From DATAYF01 sp036272735 (GTDB lineage: Bacteria; Chloroflexota; Ktedonobacteria; Ktedonobacterales; Ktedonobacteraceae), in the NCBI GenBank assembly GCA_036272735.1, contig DATAYF010000475.1:1-8583 (forward strand): 8,583 nt of DNA, written 5' to 3'. The notes below the pieces were generated by a model. The model saw only the letters and a list, made by a program, of their open reading frames with translations. It was not told where the DNA came from and did no database searches. This document shows positions 1-6,319 of this stretch, one piece after another (positions within the stretch are counted from its first letter, which is position 1; every line of letters begins with the position of its first letter). Made by a program: the position numbers and the translations under genes.

Positions 1-553
1 CGAGAATCGCCAGGATGGGCTTTACAAAGGAGTGCGGCAAAGCCTGAATTGATGCGGCCCCGATCATAGCATGCTTGCTAGTTATCGGGTACATTAGATT
101 TCGTCAGCAGAAAGCTAACGCCGGGCCTGTCAGTCTTGCGCACAACGGTCTTCCGCTCCCTCATTGCATGCAAGGCATTCTACCGTCTTACAAAGCAAAA
201 AACTTCTCCGATCTTGCTCTTTTGGCCATGCAGCATTACCGCCGCGCATTCCAAAACACGGTCTTACCATCTTTTCCTCTGATCCTTGCCTGGAACAGCA
301 TCTCAGGTCTCGCTATCTCACCGGCCAATCCATTAGGTGACACCGTCTTGCAAGAACGGACATCGCCGAAGATGCGCGCACATGTCTTTGGAACATTCAA
401 CTCGGTGATCTTCGGCGCCGTTCCGCTAGGACCCTTGTGAGTGGATTTGTCGCCACGTGGCTTGGCCTCTTTCCAACCATCGTCATAATGGGAACGCTCT
501 ACCTGATATCAACGCTCTCATTACTGCTCAACCCGGCATTCAAGAAGATCTGA
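1..553 (+). pseudogene. MFS transporter, C-terminal remnant (5' cut by window, frameshifted)
   Basis: The readable part is the C-terminal half of a major facilitator superfamily permease, a multi-pass inner-membrane transporter; the substrate cannot be told. The frame ending at 440 carries 'NPLGDTVLQERTSPKMR', the usual loop between late helices of drug-exporter-type MFS proteins ('NP..DT..Q...P...RGRVFG'), then 'VFGTFNSVIFGAVPLGPL', and stops at TGA 438-440. The natural continuation (VSGFVATWLGLFPTIV, then LLLNPAFKKI and stop) is read from 437 to 553 in another frame. One lost G in TTG(G)TGAGT near 436-438 explains this. Upstream, frame 3 contains a stop near 43-45, and residues between about 120 and 240 are not MFS-like, so there is more damage. 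The N-terminal half is outside the window. The family assignment is fairly safe; the exact decay path is inferred. Confidence 0.7.
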
Positions 554-2248
554 AGACGCTCCCGGCGAAAGCACGGGAGGTTCTGCACGTTCCTTCCACG
601 CTTCCAGCCTTCCTCGTCTCAGGAGGAAGCGTGGCTCTGGTGTGGGTTCGCGCGAGACTTTGAGGCTGAGGGGCTGCTGAGGGGCTGCAGACGGACTCTG
701 GCACGGGGAATACCCATGCGACGGCGGCAAGCACTGCCACGCGATTGCCCGTTGTTGCAATCGCTCATGGACAGCCCGCAGGCGCGTCTCCGCACCTTCC
801 CAGGGTACTGCGTACCGGGCACATGAGGGCATGGGATCTGCTGCATCGAGATAGGCACACAGAAAGGCACTGTAGAGATCCCGCTGCACGGGACCTATGC
901 CCCACCCGCCCACACGCACAGACGTGCCAGCGCTGCGACCGCGGCTTTTTGACACACATGCCCCAGCCATGACAAAATTGCGAGAGTTTGGTGGTGCGCG
1001 TGGAAACTTCGAGCAGGGTGCCGCCCGTGCGTGACCCCGGTGCGTCTCAATCGCTCAACAAACATCCCTGGGGCACGAAGTCCCACGCTTTTGCCATACT
1101 GTTTCTGCCATGACTTATAGCTGATCTTTTCGAGGATAATGGTGGTGCCAATGCGCACAAGTTCATGAACCATGCATCCATGCAGGCTCTTGCGGTGGGC
1201 CGAAAGCCGGCGTTCCTGGTGGGCCTTGCGCCGGCGGGTGCGCTCGTAGTTGTGACTCCGCTTCCACATCAGCCGTTGCTTGCCCCATCGCTTGATGCGT
1301 CCTTTTTCGTCGTAGTGCTCTGGATTGGCTGCTCGCCTTTGCCGCTCCATCTGGCGTTGCAGGCGCCGGATGGCGCGGGCATCAGGAGCAAGCTCCGCCC
1401 CCAGCGTTTCCAGCGCCGCCTGCCCGGCGCGTGGGACCATGGCGATGGTCGAGGATCCAAGGTCGATCCCGATGGTATCGGTGCCGACCGTGTGCTTCGG
1501 TTTCTGATAGGGCGTGCCTTCCAACGCCAGTTGCACACGCGTAGCGCGAGCCTTGTGCATCGGCCCCCCGGGCACGAGGACTGGAAGCCGGGCGTCGGAT
1601 GAGGCGAGCGTATTTGATGCGCTGATCCAGGCCATGTTTGACCACCGCACCGGATCATGCCAGTCGATGCGAGCGGGCAACTGATCATCCTGCCAGAGGA
1701 GGACACCTGCATGCCCGGCTTCTGGTGGGTCCAGCACAAAACGCAGGCCAGTATCGTTGCGCTTGTTCTCGATGCTCGAGAGTCCTCGCCCCCGGCTCTT
1801 GAAGCGGACGCGTTTGGCCTGTCCTAAACAGACACGATTGAGGGCATGATAGGCACGACTGGCCAGCGTTTGCGCGAGCACGGCATCCAGATGTTCGGCG
1901 AGCCAGGAGACGCGCGCCGTTCTGGCGTAGGTATGCAGCGCAGACTCCGAGAAGCCTGACTTTTGACGCAGGGCCGAAAAGGCGGCGTGTCGTTCCTGCT
2001 GATGCGTGCGGGAGATGGCGCGGGCAGCAGCCCAGGCGGGGTCGGCCCGCATCTGGTGCGAACGTTTTTGCCCTTCGGACAGCACGGCATTATAGAACTG
2101 GCGACCTGCGCGCCATTTGGGCACGCAGGCGCCTGGCCTGGCCTGCCCCGACCACAAGGGGCAGTTCCAGCAGGAACGTGGGCGTCCGCCTGGTCGGCGT
2201 CGCGGACGTGGGCGTGGCGCGTTGCTTCCTGGACCGCGTGGGTGCCAT
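521..2248 (-). pseudogene. tnpB: TnpB-like RNA-guided nuclease (IS200/IS605 OrfB type), multiply frameshifted
   Basis: Intact relatives are about 500-560 aa RuvC nucleases guided by an RNA from the transposon end. Here the chain must be stitched from three frames. ATG 2246-2248 opens 'MAPTRSRKQRATPTSATPTR'. The frame changes near 2104-2120 into 'RQFYNAVLSEGQ', leaves frame near 1641-1650 ('VVKHGLDQRIKYARLIRR'), returns near 1536-1543 ('VQLALEGTPYQKPKH'), shifts near 1025-1040 ('TLLEVSTRTTKLSQFC') and again near 893-912 ('GPVQRDLYSAFL'). The RuvC acidic residues are still encoded: Asp in GIDLG (codon 1462-1464), Glu in ILEKIS (1129-1131) and Asp in RDLYSAF (878-880). The zinc ribbon reads C-H-G-W where C-x2-C is expected, so one ligand is lost. 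At least five frameshifts mean no functional protein. No tnpA partner is visible. The last residues before the stop at 521 run antisense to the MFS remnant, so the true element edge is probably about 545-560. Confidence 0.85.
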
Positions 2249-2283
2249 GCCTCTGCCTTTCTGTCAATAGAATACGTGTTCCG

Positions 2284-2312
2284 ATGCTAGCAGACACAGG
2301 AACCTTTGTCAA
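2284..2312 (-). promoter_or_regulatory. sigma-70-type promoter of the tnpB remnant
   Basis: On the minus strand a perfect -35 hexamer TTGACA (2312-2307) is separated by exactly 17 nt from TAGCAT (2289-2284), which matches 4 of 6 bases of the -10 consensus. It ends about 35 nt before the tnpB ATG at 2248. A 6-bp hairpin (AAGCGT/ACGCTT, 2311-2325) overlaps the -35 edge. Read directly from sequence; activity is inferred. Confidence 0.6.
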
Positions 2313-2366
2313 GCGTTTCACGCTTTCTCAGGCAGGAAAGCCCCTCCTCCTCTGCCCCCAGAAGGA

Positions 2367-2413
2367 ACGGGCAATGCATCCCCGGCATGAATGCTCGGGG
2401 CTTTCTTGCCCGT
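2367..2413. repeat. Two-tier stem-loop upstream of the tnpB remnant
   Basis: The outer stem ACGGGCAA (2367-2374) pairs perfectly with TTGCCCGT (2406-2413). Inside it CCCCG (2380-2384) pairs with CGGGG (2396-2400), and GCA (2385-2387) with TGC (2392-2394), closing a TGAA loop with a single bulged T at 2395. Subterminal hairpins with an unpaired T are typical of IS200/IS605 ends, so this may mark the left end of the decayed element. A transcription terminator is the alternative, although no long T tract follows on either strand. Confidence 0.5.
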
Positions 2414-2461
2414 CTATTGTAAGGAGCTGTTGTACCAATGGTCTCTCTCAGCGCCCATGAA

Positions 2462-2482
2462 CGCTTCCTTCCCAAGGAAGCG
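2462..2482. repeat. Perfect 9-bp hairpin
   Basis: CGCTTCCTT (2462-2470) and AAGGAAGCG (2474-2482) are perfect reverse complements around a CCC loop. It stands alone in the gene-free stretch 2431-2569. It has no adjacent T tract, so a terminator role is doubtful. It could be a protein-binding palindrome or the outer hairpin of the tnpB element. Confidence 0.45.
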
Positions 2483-2569
2483 ATGGTTTCCTCGTGTGCC
2501 CGATGTTTCTCTTGTATCAGCACCAGGCCAGCACCGTGTGATGACTGCACGAATCTACTAATCTTCCTT

Positions 2570-2619
2570 CAGATAGAAACATCTATCAATCACGCAGATA
2601 GAAACATCTATCAATCACG
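2570..2619. repeat. Two exact tandem 25-bp repeats, each an inverted repeat
   Basis: Positions 2570-2594 and 2595-2619 are identical 25-mers placed head to tail. Each contains the perfect dyad GATAGA-AACA-TCTATC. There is no spacer between copies, so this is not a CRISPR unit. The pair sits ten bases upstream of a candidate -35 element at 2630, a position typical of activator or repressor sites. An attachment-site or replication iteron role is also possible, since a primase-like gene is in the same block. Confidence 0.6.
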
Positions 2620-2629
2620 AATGAGGAGC

Positions 2630-2658
2630 TTGCGATCTCCTCAGAAACGATCTACAGT
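2630..2658 (+). promoter_or_regulatory. Candidate promoter of the + strand cargo series
   Basis: TTGCGA (2630-2635, 4/6) and TACAGT (2653-2658, 4/6) are separated by exactly 17 nt. They lie directly downstream of the tandem 25-bp palindromes and upstream of the first small gene at 2928. The implied leader is about 260 nt and contains a 9-bp stem with one mismatch at 2674-2696 (loop TAGCT). Between 2700 and 2900 I see no convincing gene on either strand. Confidence 0.35.
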
Positions 2659-2927
2659 AGACAGTGGAGAAGCCCAAAGAGGTAGCTCCTCCTTGGCCCA
2701 GGTTCCGCAGAACTCTTGTCTTCCTTTGGAGCTTGACTCTTGTGAGAAAGCTGAGGGATGTGTTCGCACTCCTGACACAAGTTTGGAGGTTCGACTTCTG
2801 ATCTGAATTTGGCAGAGGCACGTCCACGGAACCTTGCTTCTCCGCCACGACCATGATCGTCTCTTTCCCATCGTTGGGATCGCCTTCTGGCCTCTGAGAA
2901 CAGAAAAGAGCCAGAGGAGGTGGTGGT

Positions 2928-3086
2928 ATGGCGATTGTTGATGCAATCATTGCCCTGGCGGGCATTTTTGTCATAGTGTATTCGATTGATTTGCCGAAAC
3001 GGGTGTCACGGGTCTTCTGGATCGGCTTTGGGGAGTTGGTGATGTTCACGATCATCATGTTTCGGACGGGAGCTGTTCATCCGTAA
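2928..3086 (+). CDS. Two-TM mini-protein, 52 aa, unknown function
   Basis: A short ORF that is easy to miss. ATG 2928-2930 lies 7 nt after GGAGG (2916-2920) within AGAGGAGGTGGTGGT, an excellent ribosome-binding site, and the frame runs to TAA 3084-3086. The protein starts MAIVDAIIALAGIFVIVYSI and has two hydrophobic segments (about residues 3-20 and 30-45) joined by a short basic loop (DLPKRVSR). By the positive-inside rule both ends would be outside the cytoplasm. It is the first of three such mini-proteins in the window (see 3988 and 6862) and the first gene of the series. A hairpin at 3093-3120 follows. I do not recognise a family; holin-like, pilin-like or toxin-like roles are only possibilities. 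Confidence 0.65.
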   Translation: MAIVDAIIALAGIFVIVYSIDLPKRVSRVFWIGFGELVMFTIIMFRTGAVHP

Positions 3087-3092
3087 AGGGAT

Positions 3093-3120
3093 CGGGCGAG
3101 CGCTGCAAGGTTCTCGCCCG
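3093..3120 (+). terminator. GC-rich hairpin after the first mini-protein gene (weak terminator or attenuator)
   Basis: CGGGCGAG (3093-3100) pairs perfectly with CTCGCCCG (3113-3120) around a 12-nt loop, starting 7 nt after the TAA at 3086. Only CTTTG follows, so it lacks a good U-tract. It may be partial termination or an mRNA-stabilising stem between 2928-3086 and the gene at 3163. Confidence 0.4.
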
Positions 3121-3162
3121 CTTTGCGCTATGAGCGTCCTCTGTAGAAAGGAGGTCATGGCG

Positions 3163-3411
3163 ATGGCAAAAGCGGCGATTGACCCGCGCCACGTGCTGTC
3201 ACCGGTGCAGGGCGAACAGCAGGCGTGTGGGTGTCATGTTGGCGTAGAGGTGTGCTTGCTCTGTCCAGATGGGCAACGCCTCAAGGAGCGTGTGGATGCG
3301 TGGGGGGCATGGTACCTGGGTGCTGCCGAAGGGATGTGCCAAGAGGAGTCCTACGAGGAATTTGCGGTGTGGCGGGATCGCCACCTTGAACATATTGGCG
3401 CACGTGGCTAG
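3163..3411 (+). CDS. Small Cys-motif protein, 82 aa, unknown function
   Basis: Three in-frame ATGs exist (3130, 3157, 3163). I chose 3163 because GGAGG at 3150-3154 is then 8 nt away, the spacing shared by its neighbours; 3157 would leave only 2 nt. The protein (MAKAAIDPRHVLSPVQGEQQ...) has a Cys cluster C22-x-C24-H25...C31-x2-C34 that could bind one zinc ion, followed by a helical, Trp- and Glu-rich C-terminal half. The length suggests a compact accessory protein, for example DNA-binding or protein-binding. The stop is followed after 19 nt by the next start at 3431, with that gene's ribosome-binding site in the gap, so the two are probably co-transcribed. I recognise no named family. Confidence 0.65.
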   Translation: MAKAAIDPRHVLSPVQGEQQACGCHVGVEVCLLCPDGQRLKERVDAWGAWYLGAAEGMCQEESYEEFAVWRDRHLEHIGARG

Positions 3412-3430
3412 CGGTAAGGAGGTGGTACGT

Positions 3431-3637
3431 ATGCTTGAATTAACGGTGCGGTATAGCAAGGGGCGCTATTATCCGATGCGTCGCCATACCGGGGTACGGG
3501 AATGGCAATATGTCCAGCGGGATGGCGTGATCGTGAGTTGTACCTCACAAGAACAGGCCGAAGGGTTGCTTGAGGTGATGCGGACAGAATTAATGGCACG
3601 AGGGAGGATTTGTCACATTCTGGCGGCGCGTCCATGA
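3431..3637 (+). CDS. Small basic protein, 68 aa, unknown function
   Basis: ATG 3431 follows AAGGAGGTGGTACGT with GGAGG at 3418-3422, giving 8-nt spacing, and this fixes the start. The frame is open further upstream to 3269, but that part is the antisense or overlap shadow of the gene before it. The protein begins MLELTVRYSKGRYYPMRRHT. It is basic and Tyr/Arg-rich in its first half ('YYPMRRHTGVREWQYVQRDG' resembles a beta-rich fold) and ends in a helix (residues about 40-58). Its TGA at 3635-3637 overlaps the ATG of the HNH gene as ATGA, so the two are very likely translationally coupled. No family is recognised. The coupling suggests it works with, or is made in fixed ratio to, the nuclease. 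Confidence 0.6.
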   Translation: MLELTVRYSKGRYYPMRRHTGVREWQYVQRDGVIVSCTSQEQAEGLLEVMRTELMARGRICHILAARP

Positions 3638-3975
3638 AGGATCGCTGGTTATATCCTGCGGCGTGGGAAGAGTTGGCGTGGCAGTGCAAGGAATGCGCTG
3701 GCTGGTGCTGTGAACATTGCGGCGTGGCTCAGGGAACACAGGCGGTATCAGAACGCACCGGGGTCGTGTACATTATTCACCTGGTGGCGGCGCATCTGGA
3801 TCATGATCCGTGGAATGAGCACCCGCGCCTAGCGGCGCTCTGCCCTACCTGTCATGCTCGCTATGATTGTTCCTATCGTGAGCGTGAGCGTGAGCGGCGC
3901 GTGGAGCTCGAACAAATACGACATCAGGTGTGGGTCAATCAATACGTGTTGCAAGAGTTGGATGAGATAGGGTAG
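3634..3975 (+). CDS. HNH endonuclease-family protein, 113 aa
   Basis: The C-terminal core is an HNH nuclease (beta-beta-alpha metal finger). The first zinc pair is C26-x2-C29, then H50...AHLDHDP (H54, D56, H57), then LAALC-x2-C-H (C70, C73, H74) and RYD. The family uses the His of the AH.DH block to activate water and the final CxxCH to hold zinc. The extra Cys residues C18, C21 and C25 form a second possible metal site upstream. The canonical middle Asn before LAAL is replaced by His-Pro-Arg, although N61 is nearby, so catalytic competence is not certain. The C-terminus is a charged helix with ERERERER encoded by three GTGAGC repeats (3878-3895). Start choice: ATG 3634 overlaps the previous stop (ATGA); a TTG at 3610 is only 2 nt from GGGAGG. 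Small HNH proteins of this kind occur on phages and integrative elements. Confidence 0.8.
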   Translation: MKDRWLYPAAWEELAWQCKECAGWCCEHCGVAQGTQAVSERTGVVYIIHLVAAHLDHDPWNEHPRLAALCPTCHARYDCSYRERERERRVELEQIRHQVWVNQYVLQELDEIG

Positions 3976-3987
3976 GAGGTGATGTCT

Positions 3988-4143
3988 ATGGTTTATGCAG
4001 TTGCAGTGCTGGTAGTGTCGGTGGTGCTGGCGGCGGCGTTGTTGCTGGTCCTTGGAAAGTCGCAGGCGGTGCGGCGGATTGGTCTGGTACTCTGTGTCGC
4101 GGGTGCCCTTTTTGGGGCGGTGGCTCCGCATCTGTTGCGTTAA
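3988..4143 (+). CDS. Two-TM mini-protein, 51 aa, unknown function
   Basis: ATG 3988 lies 8 nt after GGAGG (3975-3979) in TAGGAGGTGATGTCT, the same geometry as its neighbours; an ATG at 3982 in the same frame is too close. The protein starts MVYAVAVLVVSVVLAAALLL and has TM segments at about residues 2-22 and 31-46, joined by a basic turn (GKSQAVRR), and ends 'APHLLR'. Its predicted topology, with the loop inside, matches the mini-proteins at 2928 and 6862. Its C-terminal 'GALFGAVAPHLLR' loosely recalls 'TPLGAHLFALLRR' of the latter, so the two could be distant paralogues. It begins 12 nt after the HNH stop, hence the same transcript. The function is unknown. Confidence 0.65.
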   Translation: MVYAVAVLVVSVVLAAALLLVLGKSQAVRRIGLVLCVAGALFGAVAPHLLR

Positions 4144-4214
4144 AGGGGGAAGGCCAGAGCATCGATCCGCTCACCAAAAAAGGAGCGAGATTCGTACTAC
4201 CATAGCGACGCGTC

Positions 4215-4245
4215 AAAGGAGGTTGTCCTCGTCCTACGAAGGAGG
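4215..4245 (+). promoter_or_regulatory. Double Shine-Dalgarno leader with possible SD-masking stem
   Basis: Two AAGGAGG-like sites occur before the response regulator, at 4216-4222 and 4239-4245, but only the second is 10 nt from ATG 4256. Between them TCCT-CGT (4226-4232) can pair with ACG-A-AGGA (4236-4243) around a CCT loop, which would hide the functional site. The upstream GGAGG could compete for the same pyrimidines. This permits translational control; it is inferred from pairing only. Confidence 0.3.
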
Positions 4246-4255
4246 AAGCAAAGCG

Positions 4256-4675
4256 ATGGCAAAGCGCATTCTGGTGGTAAACGATACCCCCGAAATCTTG
4301 GAAATGTTTCAGTTGTTACTGGAAGGGGAGGGGTATGAGGTCATCCTTTCCTCTTTCCCGTACAAAAAGATTAGCGACATTGAGAAAATCAACCCTGACC
4401 TCATCATTCTCGACTACATCTTCAATAGCGAGAAGACCGGCTGGCAAATGTTGCAGCTTCTCAAAATGCAGCACTCAACCGCGCATATTCCGGTGATTGT
4501 ATGTACTGCCGCTGAAGATAAGGTCCGCGAGCAAGAAGGTCACCTGCTGGCTCAGGGGGTACGGGTGCTCTACAAGCCCTTTGAGATCGATGAATTGCTT
4601 GAGATGATCAGAGACGCCTTCAAAACCCAGCAGCAGTCCATCAGCCAGCAGAAACCCAAAGAGTGCGATAGTTGA
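4256..4675 (+). CDS. Single-domain response regulator (receiver only), 139 aa
   Basis: A stand-alone CheY-like receiver, cytoplasmic, expected to accept phosphate from a histidine kinase. No kinase is in the window. Visible landmarks are the acidic site N9-D10 ('VVNDTPEIL', where most receivers have two acidic residues), phospho-acceptor D53 in IILDYIF, switch T84 in VCTAA, and K107-P108-F109. The length covers one receiver plus a short Gln-rich tail (about 120-139) and no output domain, so it must act by protein contact or in a phosphorelay. The start ATG 4256 is set by GGAGG at 4241-4245 and by homology (MAKRILVVND). Its leader differs from the shared leader of its neighbours (10-nt spacing, AAGCAAAGCG), so it may be an independent insertion into the series. 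Receivers of this 'VND' type are numerous in Ktedonobacteria (from memory). Confidence 0.9.
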   Translation: MAKRILVVNDTPEILEMFQLLLEGEGYEVILSSFPYKKISDIEKINPDLIILDYIFNSEKTGWQMLQLLKMQHSTAHIPVIVCTAAEDKVREQEGHLLAQGVRVLYKPFEIDELLEMIRDAFKTQQQSISQQKPKECDS

Positions 4676-4688
4676 AACCAGTTGCAAG

Positions 4689-4719
4689 ACAGAGAAAAGA
4701 TGCTTGCTGATTTCTCTGT
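4689..4719 (+). terminator. Inverted repeat after the response regulator (candidate terminator)
   Basis: ACAGAGAAA (4689-4697) and TTTCTCTGT (4711-4719) form a perfect 9-bp stem with a 13-nt loop, 14 nt after the stop at 4675. It is AT-rich and lacks a T run, so it would be a weak intrinsic terminator. Confidence 0.35.
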
Positions 4720-4734
4720 ATCCTGAGTTCTTCT

Positions 4735-4766
4735 GAGGTGGGCCTAAGGTGGGCCTAAGTGGGCCT
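4735..4766 (+). repeat. Three tandem GGTGGGCCT-type repeats abutting the IS end
   Basis: GAGGTGGGCCT (4735-4745), AAGGTGGGCCT (4746-4756) and AAGTGGGCCT (4757-4766) follow each other without gaps and stop one base before the left inverted repeat at 4768. They are not found at the other end of the element, so they belong to the target side or to slippage at insertion. Confidence 0.55.
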
Positions 4767-4782
4767 TATACCAATTCGCGAA

Positions 4783-5843
4783 CTAAAGTATAATCTTTAA
4801 ATGAGGGAAGCTCGTTAAAGAACGCAATCGCTCGGTATCATTGGCAAGATCATTGAGTCCCTGGCACAGTGCATTAACCAACGGATCAAGTGAAGAGAAG
4901 ATGCGATTGTGGAAGTATTTTTCGCGCAATTCGTCCCAGATATGTTCCACCGGATTGACCTCGGGGCTGTAAGGTGGTTGCTCAATCAAACGCATATTGG
5001 AAGGAATGATAAGGTCAAGAGCATGGTGCCAGGCAGCTTGATCAACTTGCATCACGATGAAGTACTTTGAGAAGACCTGGCTGACATGATCCAGAAAGAG
5101 ATTCATCATCGCGGTGGAAGTCTCTGGCAAAATCAATGAGATCATTTGCCCTTGTGCTGGAGCCACAGCAGCATAGGCATAGACGTATTCTCGCACCATT
5201 TGCGCTGGAGCATGTGGGCGCATGCCTGGAGGAGCCCGAACCTCGTTTGGCACAGCTGATACGGCCAAAACAGCCTTCATCTTGTGCCATGATCAAGACG
5301 GGGCGTTCATCGGACGCATCCCGCGTTGCGATGGCTTCCTCAACCTGCCCTGCAAATTTTTTTAAAGTGCTCCTGTGCTTGGGGGTCGCTTTGAGGATGT
5401 CGAGGCCGAGGCATCAGTTTGCGCCAACCATGACGGTCGAGGAGCCGATAGACTGTACTATCATCTACCTCATGTCCGACGCGCTGCGCGTAAGCTCTCC
5501 AGATGTCTCCTACCGTCGCGATCGAATCTGCCTGAGCCTGCGTAAAGAACGGGGCAAGGAACTCCTTTTCTTCTTCCAGCGTGAGATACTGACGCCGACG
5601 ACCTCCCTTGCCTGCTGTCTCTACAGCGGCGACGCCCAGGCGGTTGTAGGTCGAAATCACTTGATGGACCGTTGCTTTAGAAACCCCGCAGTGCCGGGCA
5701 ATGTCTTCCGCCTTGCGTGGCTCTACCAGCGCATTATAGATGATCAACCAGCGTTGTCGACACCAGGGACGTGGATCTGTTTTCAACCGGATCTTCACTT
5801 CCTCAATCGAAAGATGTGCAGCTGCACGCGTTCTTCTTGCCAT
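4783..5843 (-). pseudogene. IS630-family DDE transposase, two frameshifts
   Basis: ATG 5841-5843 starts 'MARRTRAAAHLSIEEVKIRL'. A helix-turn-helix follows ('AEDIARHCGVSKATVHQVIS'), then 'EVDDSTVYRLLDRHGWRKLMPRP', the typical IS630 linker. The frame breaks at a run of seven A (minus strand, 5363-5357) after 'QEHFKK'; the continuation 'FAGQVEEAIATRDASDERPVLIMAQDEG' lies in the next frame. A second break near 5238-5246 leads to 'RAPPGMRPHAPAQMVREYVY' and on to the stop at 4783. The DDE residues are all present: D in AQDEG (5279-5281), D in MQVDQ (5041-5043) and E in NPVEHIW (4945-4947). Each break equals +1 or -2. The A7 run could be a slippage site, but the second break has no such run, so this copy is most likely dead. 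Stitched length is about 350 aa, normal for the family. Confidence 0.88.
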
Positions 5844-5902
5844 GTATGCTTCCTTGAGGCACGACAAAGAGAGAAACAAGAGGAGGTTTCTCCCGCGAAG
5901 GT

Positions 5903-6319
5903 TTATTTCCAAAACAAGATCATTCCGGGTCCATAATCTAGGGTTGGGCGTTCCATAAAGCCATACTTCAGATAAAAGCCAGAGGCTCCTTTGGCAGCCA
6001 TAAGGCCGACAAAACCGCCTTGATGAGCGTTTGCTTGCAAATAGCACATGATCTTCTCCATCATGCGTCGACCAAGTCCTTGCCCCTGATAACTGGGCAG
6101 AACAATGATATCTTGCACATAAAAACAGAGGCCACCATCTCCAACGACTCGACCACATCCAATCACACGCTTCTGTTTGAGGACGCAGACCCAATATAAG
6201 CTGTTTTGCACACTTTTCTGGGTGGCATCTGCATCCGCTTCACCCCAGCCCACAGCAATGCGCAATGCCTGATACTCCTCTCCTGTTGGCGCTCGTTCAA
6301 CAAGACAATAATCATCCAT
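5903..6319 (-). CDS. GNAT-family N-acetyltransferase, 138 aa
   Basis: A complete, intact acetyl-CoA-dependent N-acetyltransferase, cytosolic; the acceptor is unknown. Motif A is clear: 'VQDIIVLPSYQGQGLGRRMMEKIM', with the pyrophosphate-binding QGQGLG at residues 78-83. The preceding beta strand is 'IGCGRVVGDGGLCFY' (53-67), and motif B includes 'GFYLKYGFMERP' (114-125) followed by GPGM (130-133). Overall it matches the small GNAT group with 'VGWG...SLY.VCV...GRV.GDGG..FYVQD' and C-terminal GPGM. The start ATG 6317-6319 has AGGAG at 6335-6331, 11 nt away. The gene lies inside the inverted repeats of the IS630-like unit, 59 nt from the transposase start and on the same strand. It therefore looks like cargo; being open while the transposase is broken suggests it is kept by selection. 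Confidence 0.88.
   Translation of the reverse strand: MDDYCLVERAPTGEEYQALRIAVGWGEADADATQKSVQNSLYWVCVLKQKRVIGCGRVVGDGGLCFYVQDIIVLPSYQGQGLGRRMMEKIMCYLQANAHQGGFVGLMAAKGASGFYLKYGFMERPTLDYGPGMILFWK

Noticed and set aside
1165..1602. 145-aa + strand ORF
   Set aside because: It is the antisense shadow of the tnpB remnant, which matches a known family on the minus strand.
2570..2619. Start of a CRISPR array
   Set aside because: The two 25-mers touch each other with no spacer and no further copies follow; no cas genes are present.
2730..2758. Promoter TTGACT near 2733 for the first mini-protein gene
   Set aside because: The -35 is good, but no acceptable -10 hexamer is found at 16-18 nt.
2438..2806. 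122-aa + strand ORF across the hairpins and 25-mers
   Set aside because: It has no Shine-Dalgarno, runs through repeats and hairpins, and has a non-protein-like composition.
2615..3058. 147-aa minus-strand ORF
   Set aside because: It lacks a ribosome-binding site, has no recognisable motif and is antisense to the well-supported 52-aa gene at 2928-3086.
5894..5907. Internal right end of the IS630 element (CGCGAA...TATT)
   Set aside because: Only about 10 of 14 positions match the repeat, against a perfect 13-bp match at 6395-6407; kept as an alternative boundary but not called.
5136..5936. 266-aa + strand ORF
   Set aside because: It is antisense to the IS630 transposase; the minus strand carries the helix-turn-helix and DDE motifs.
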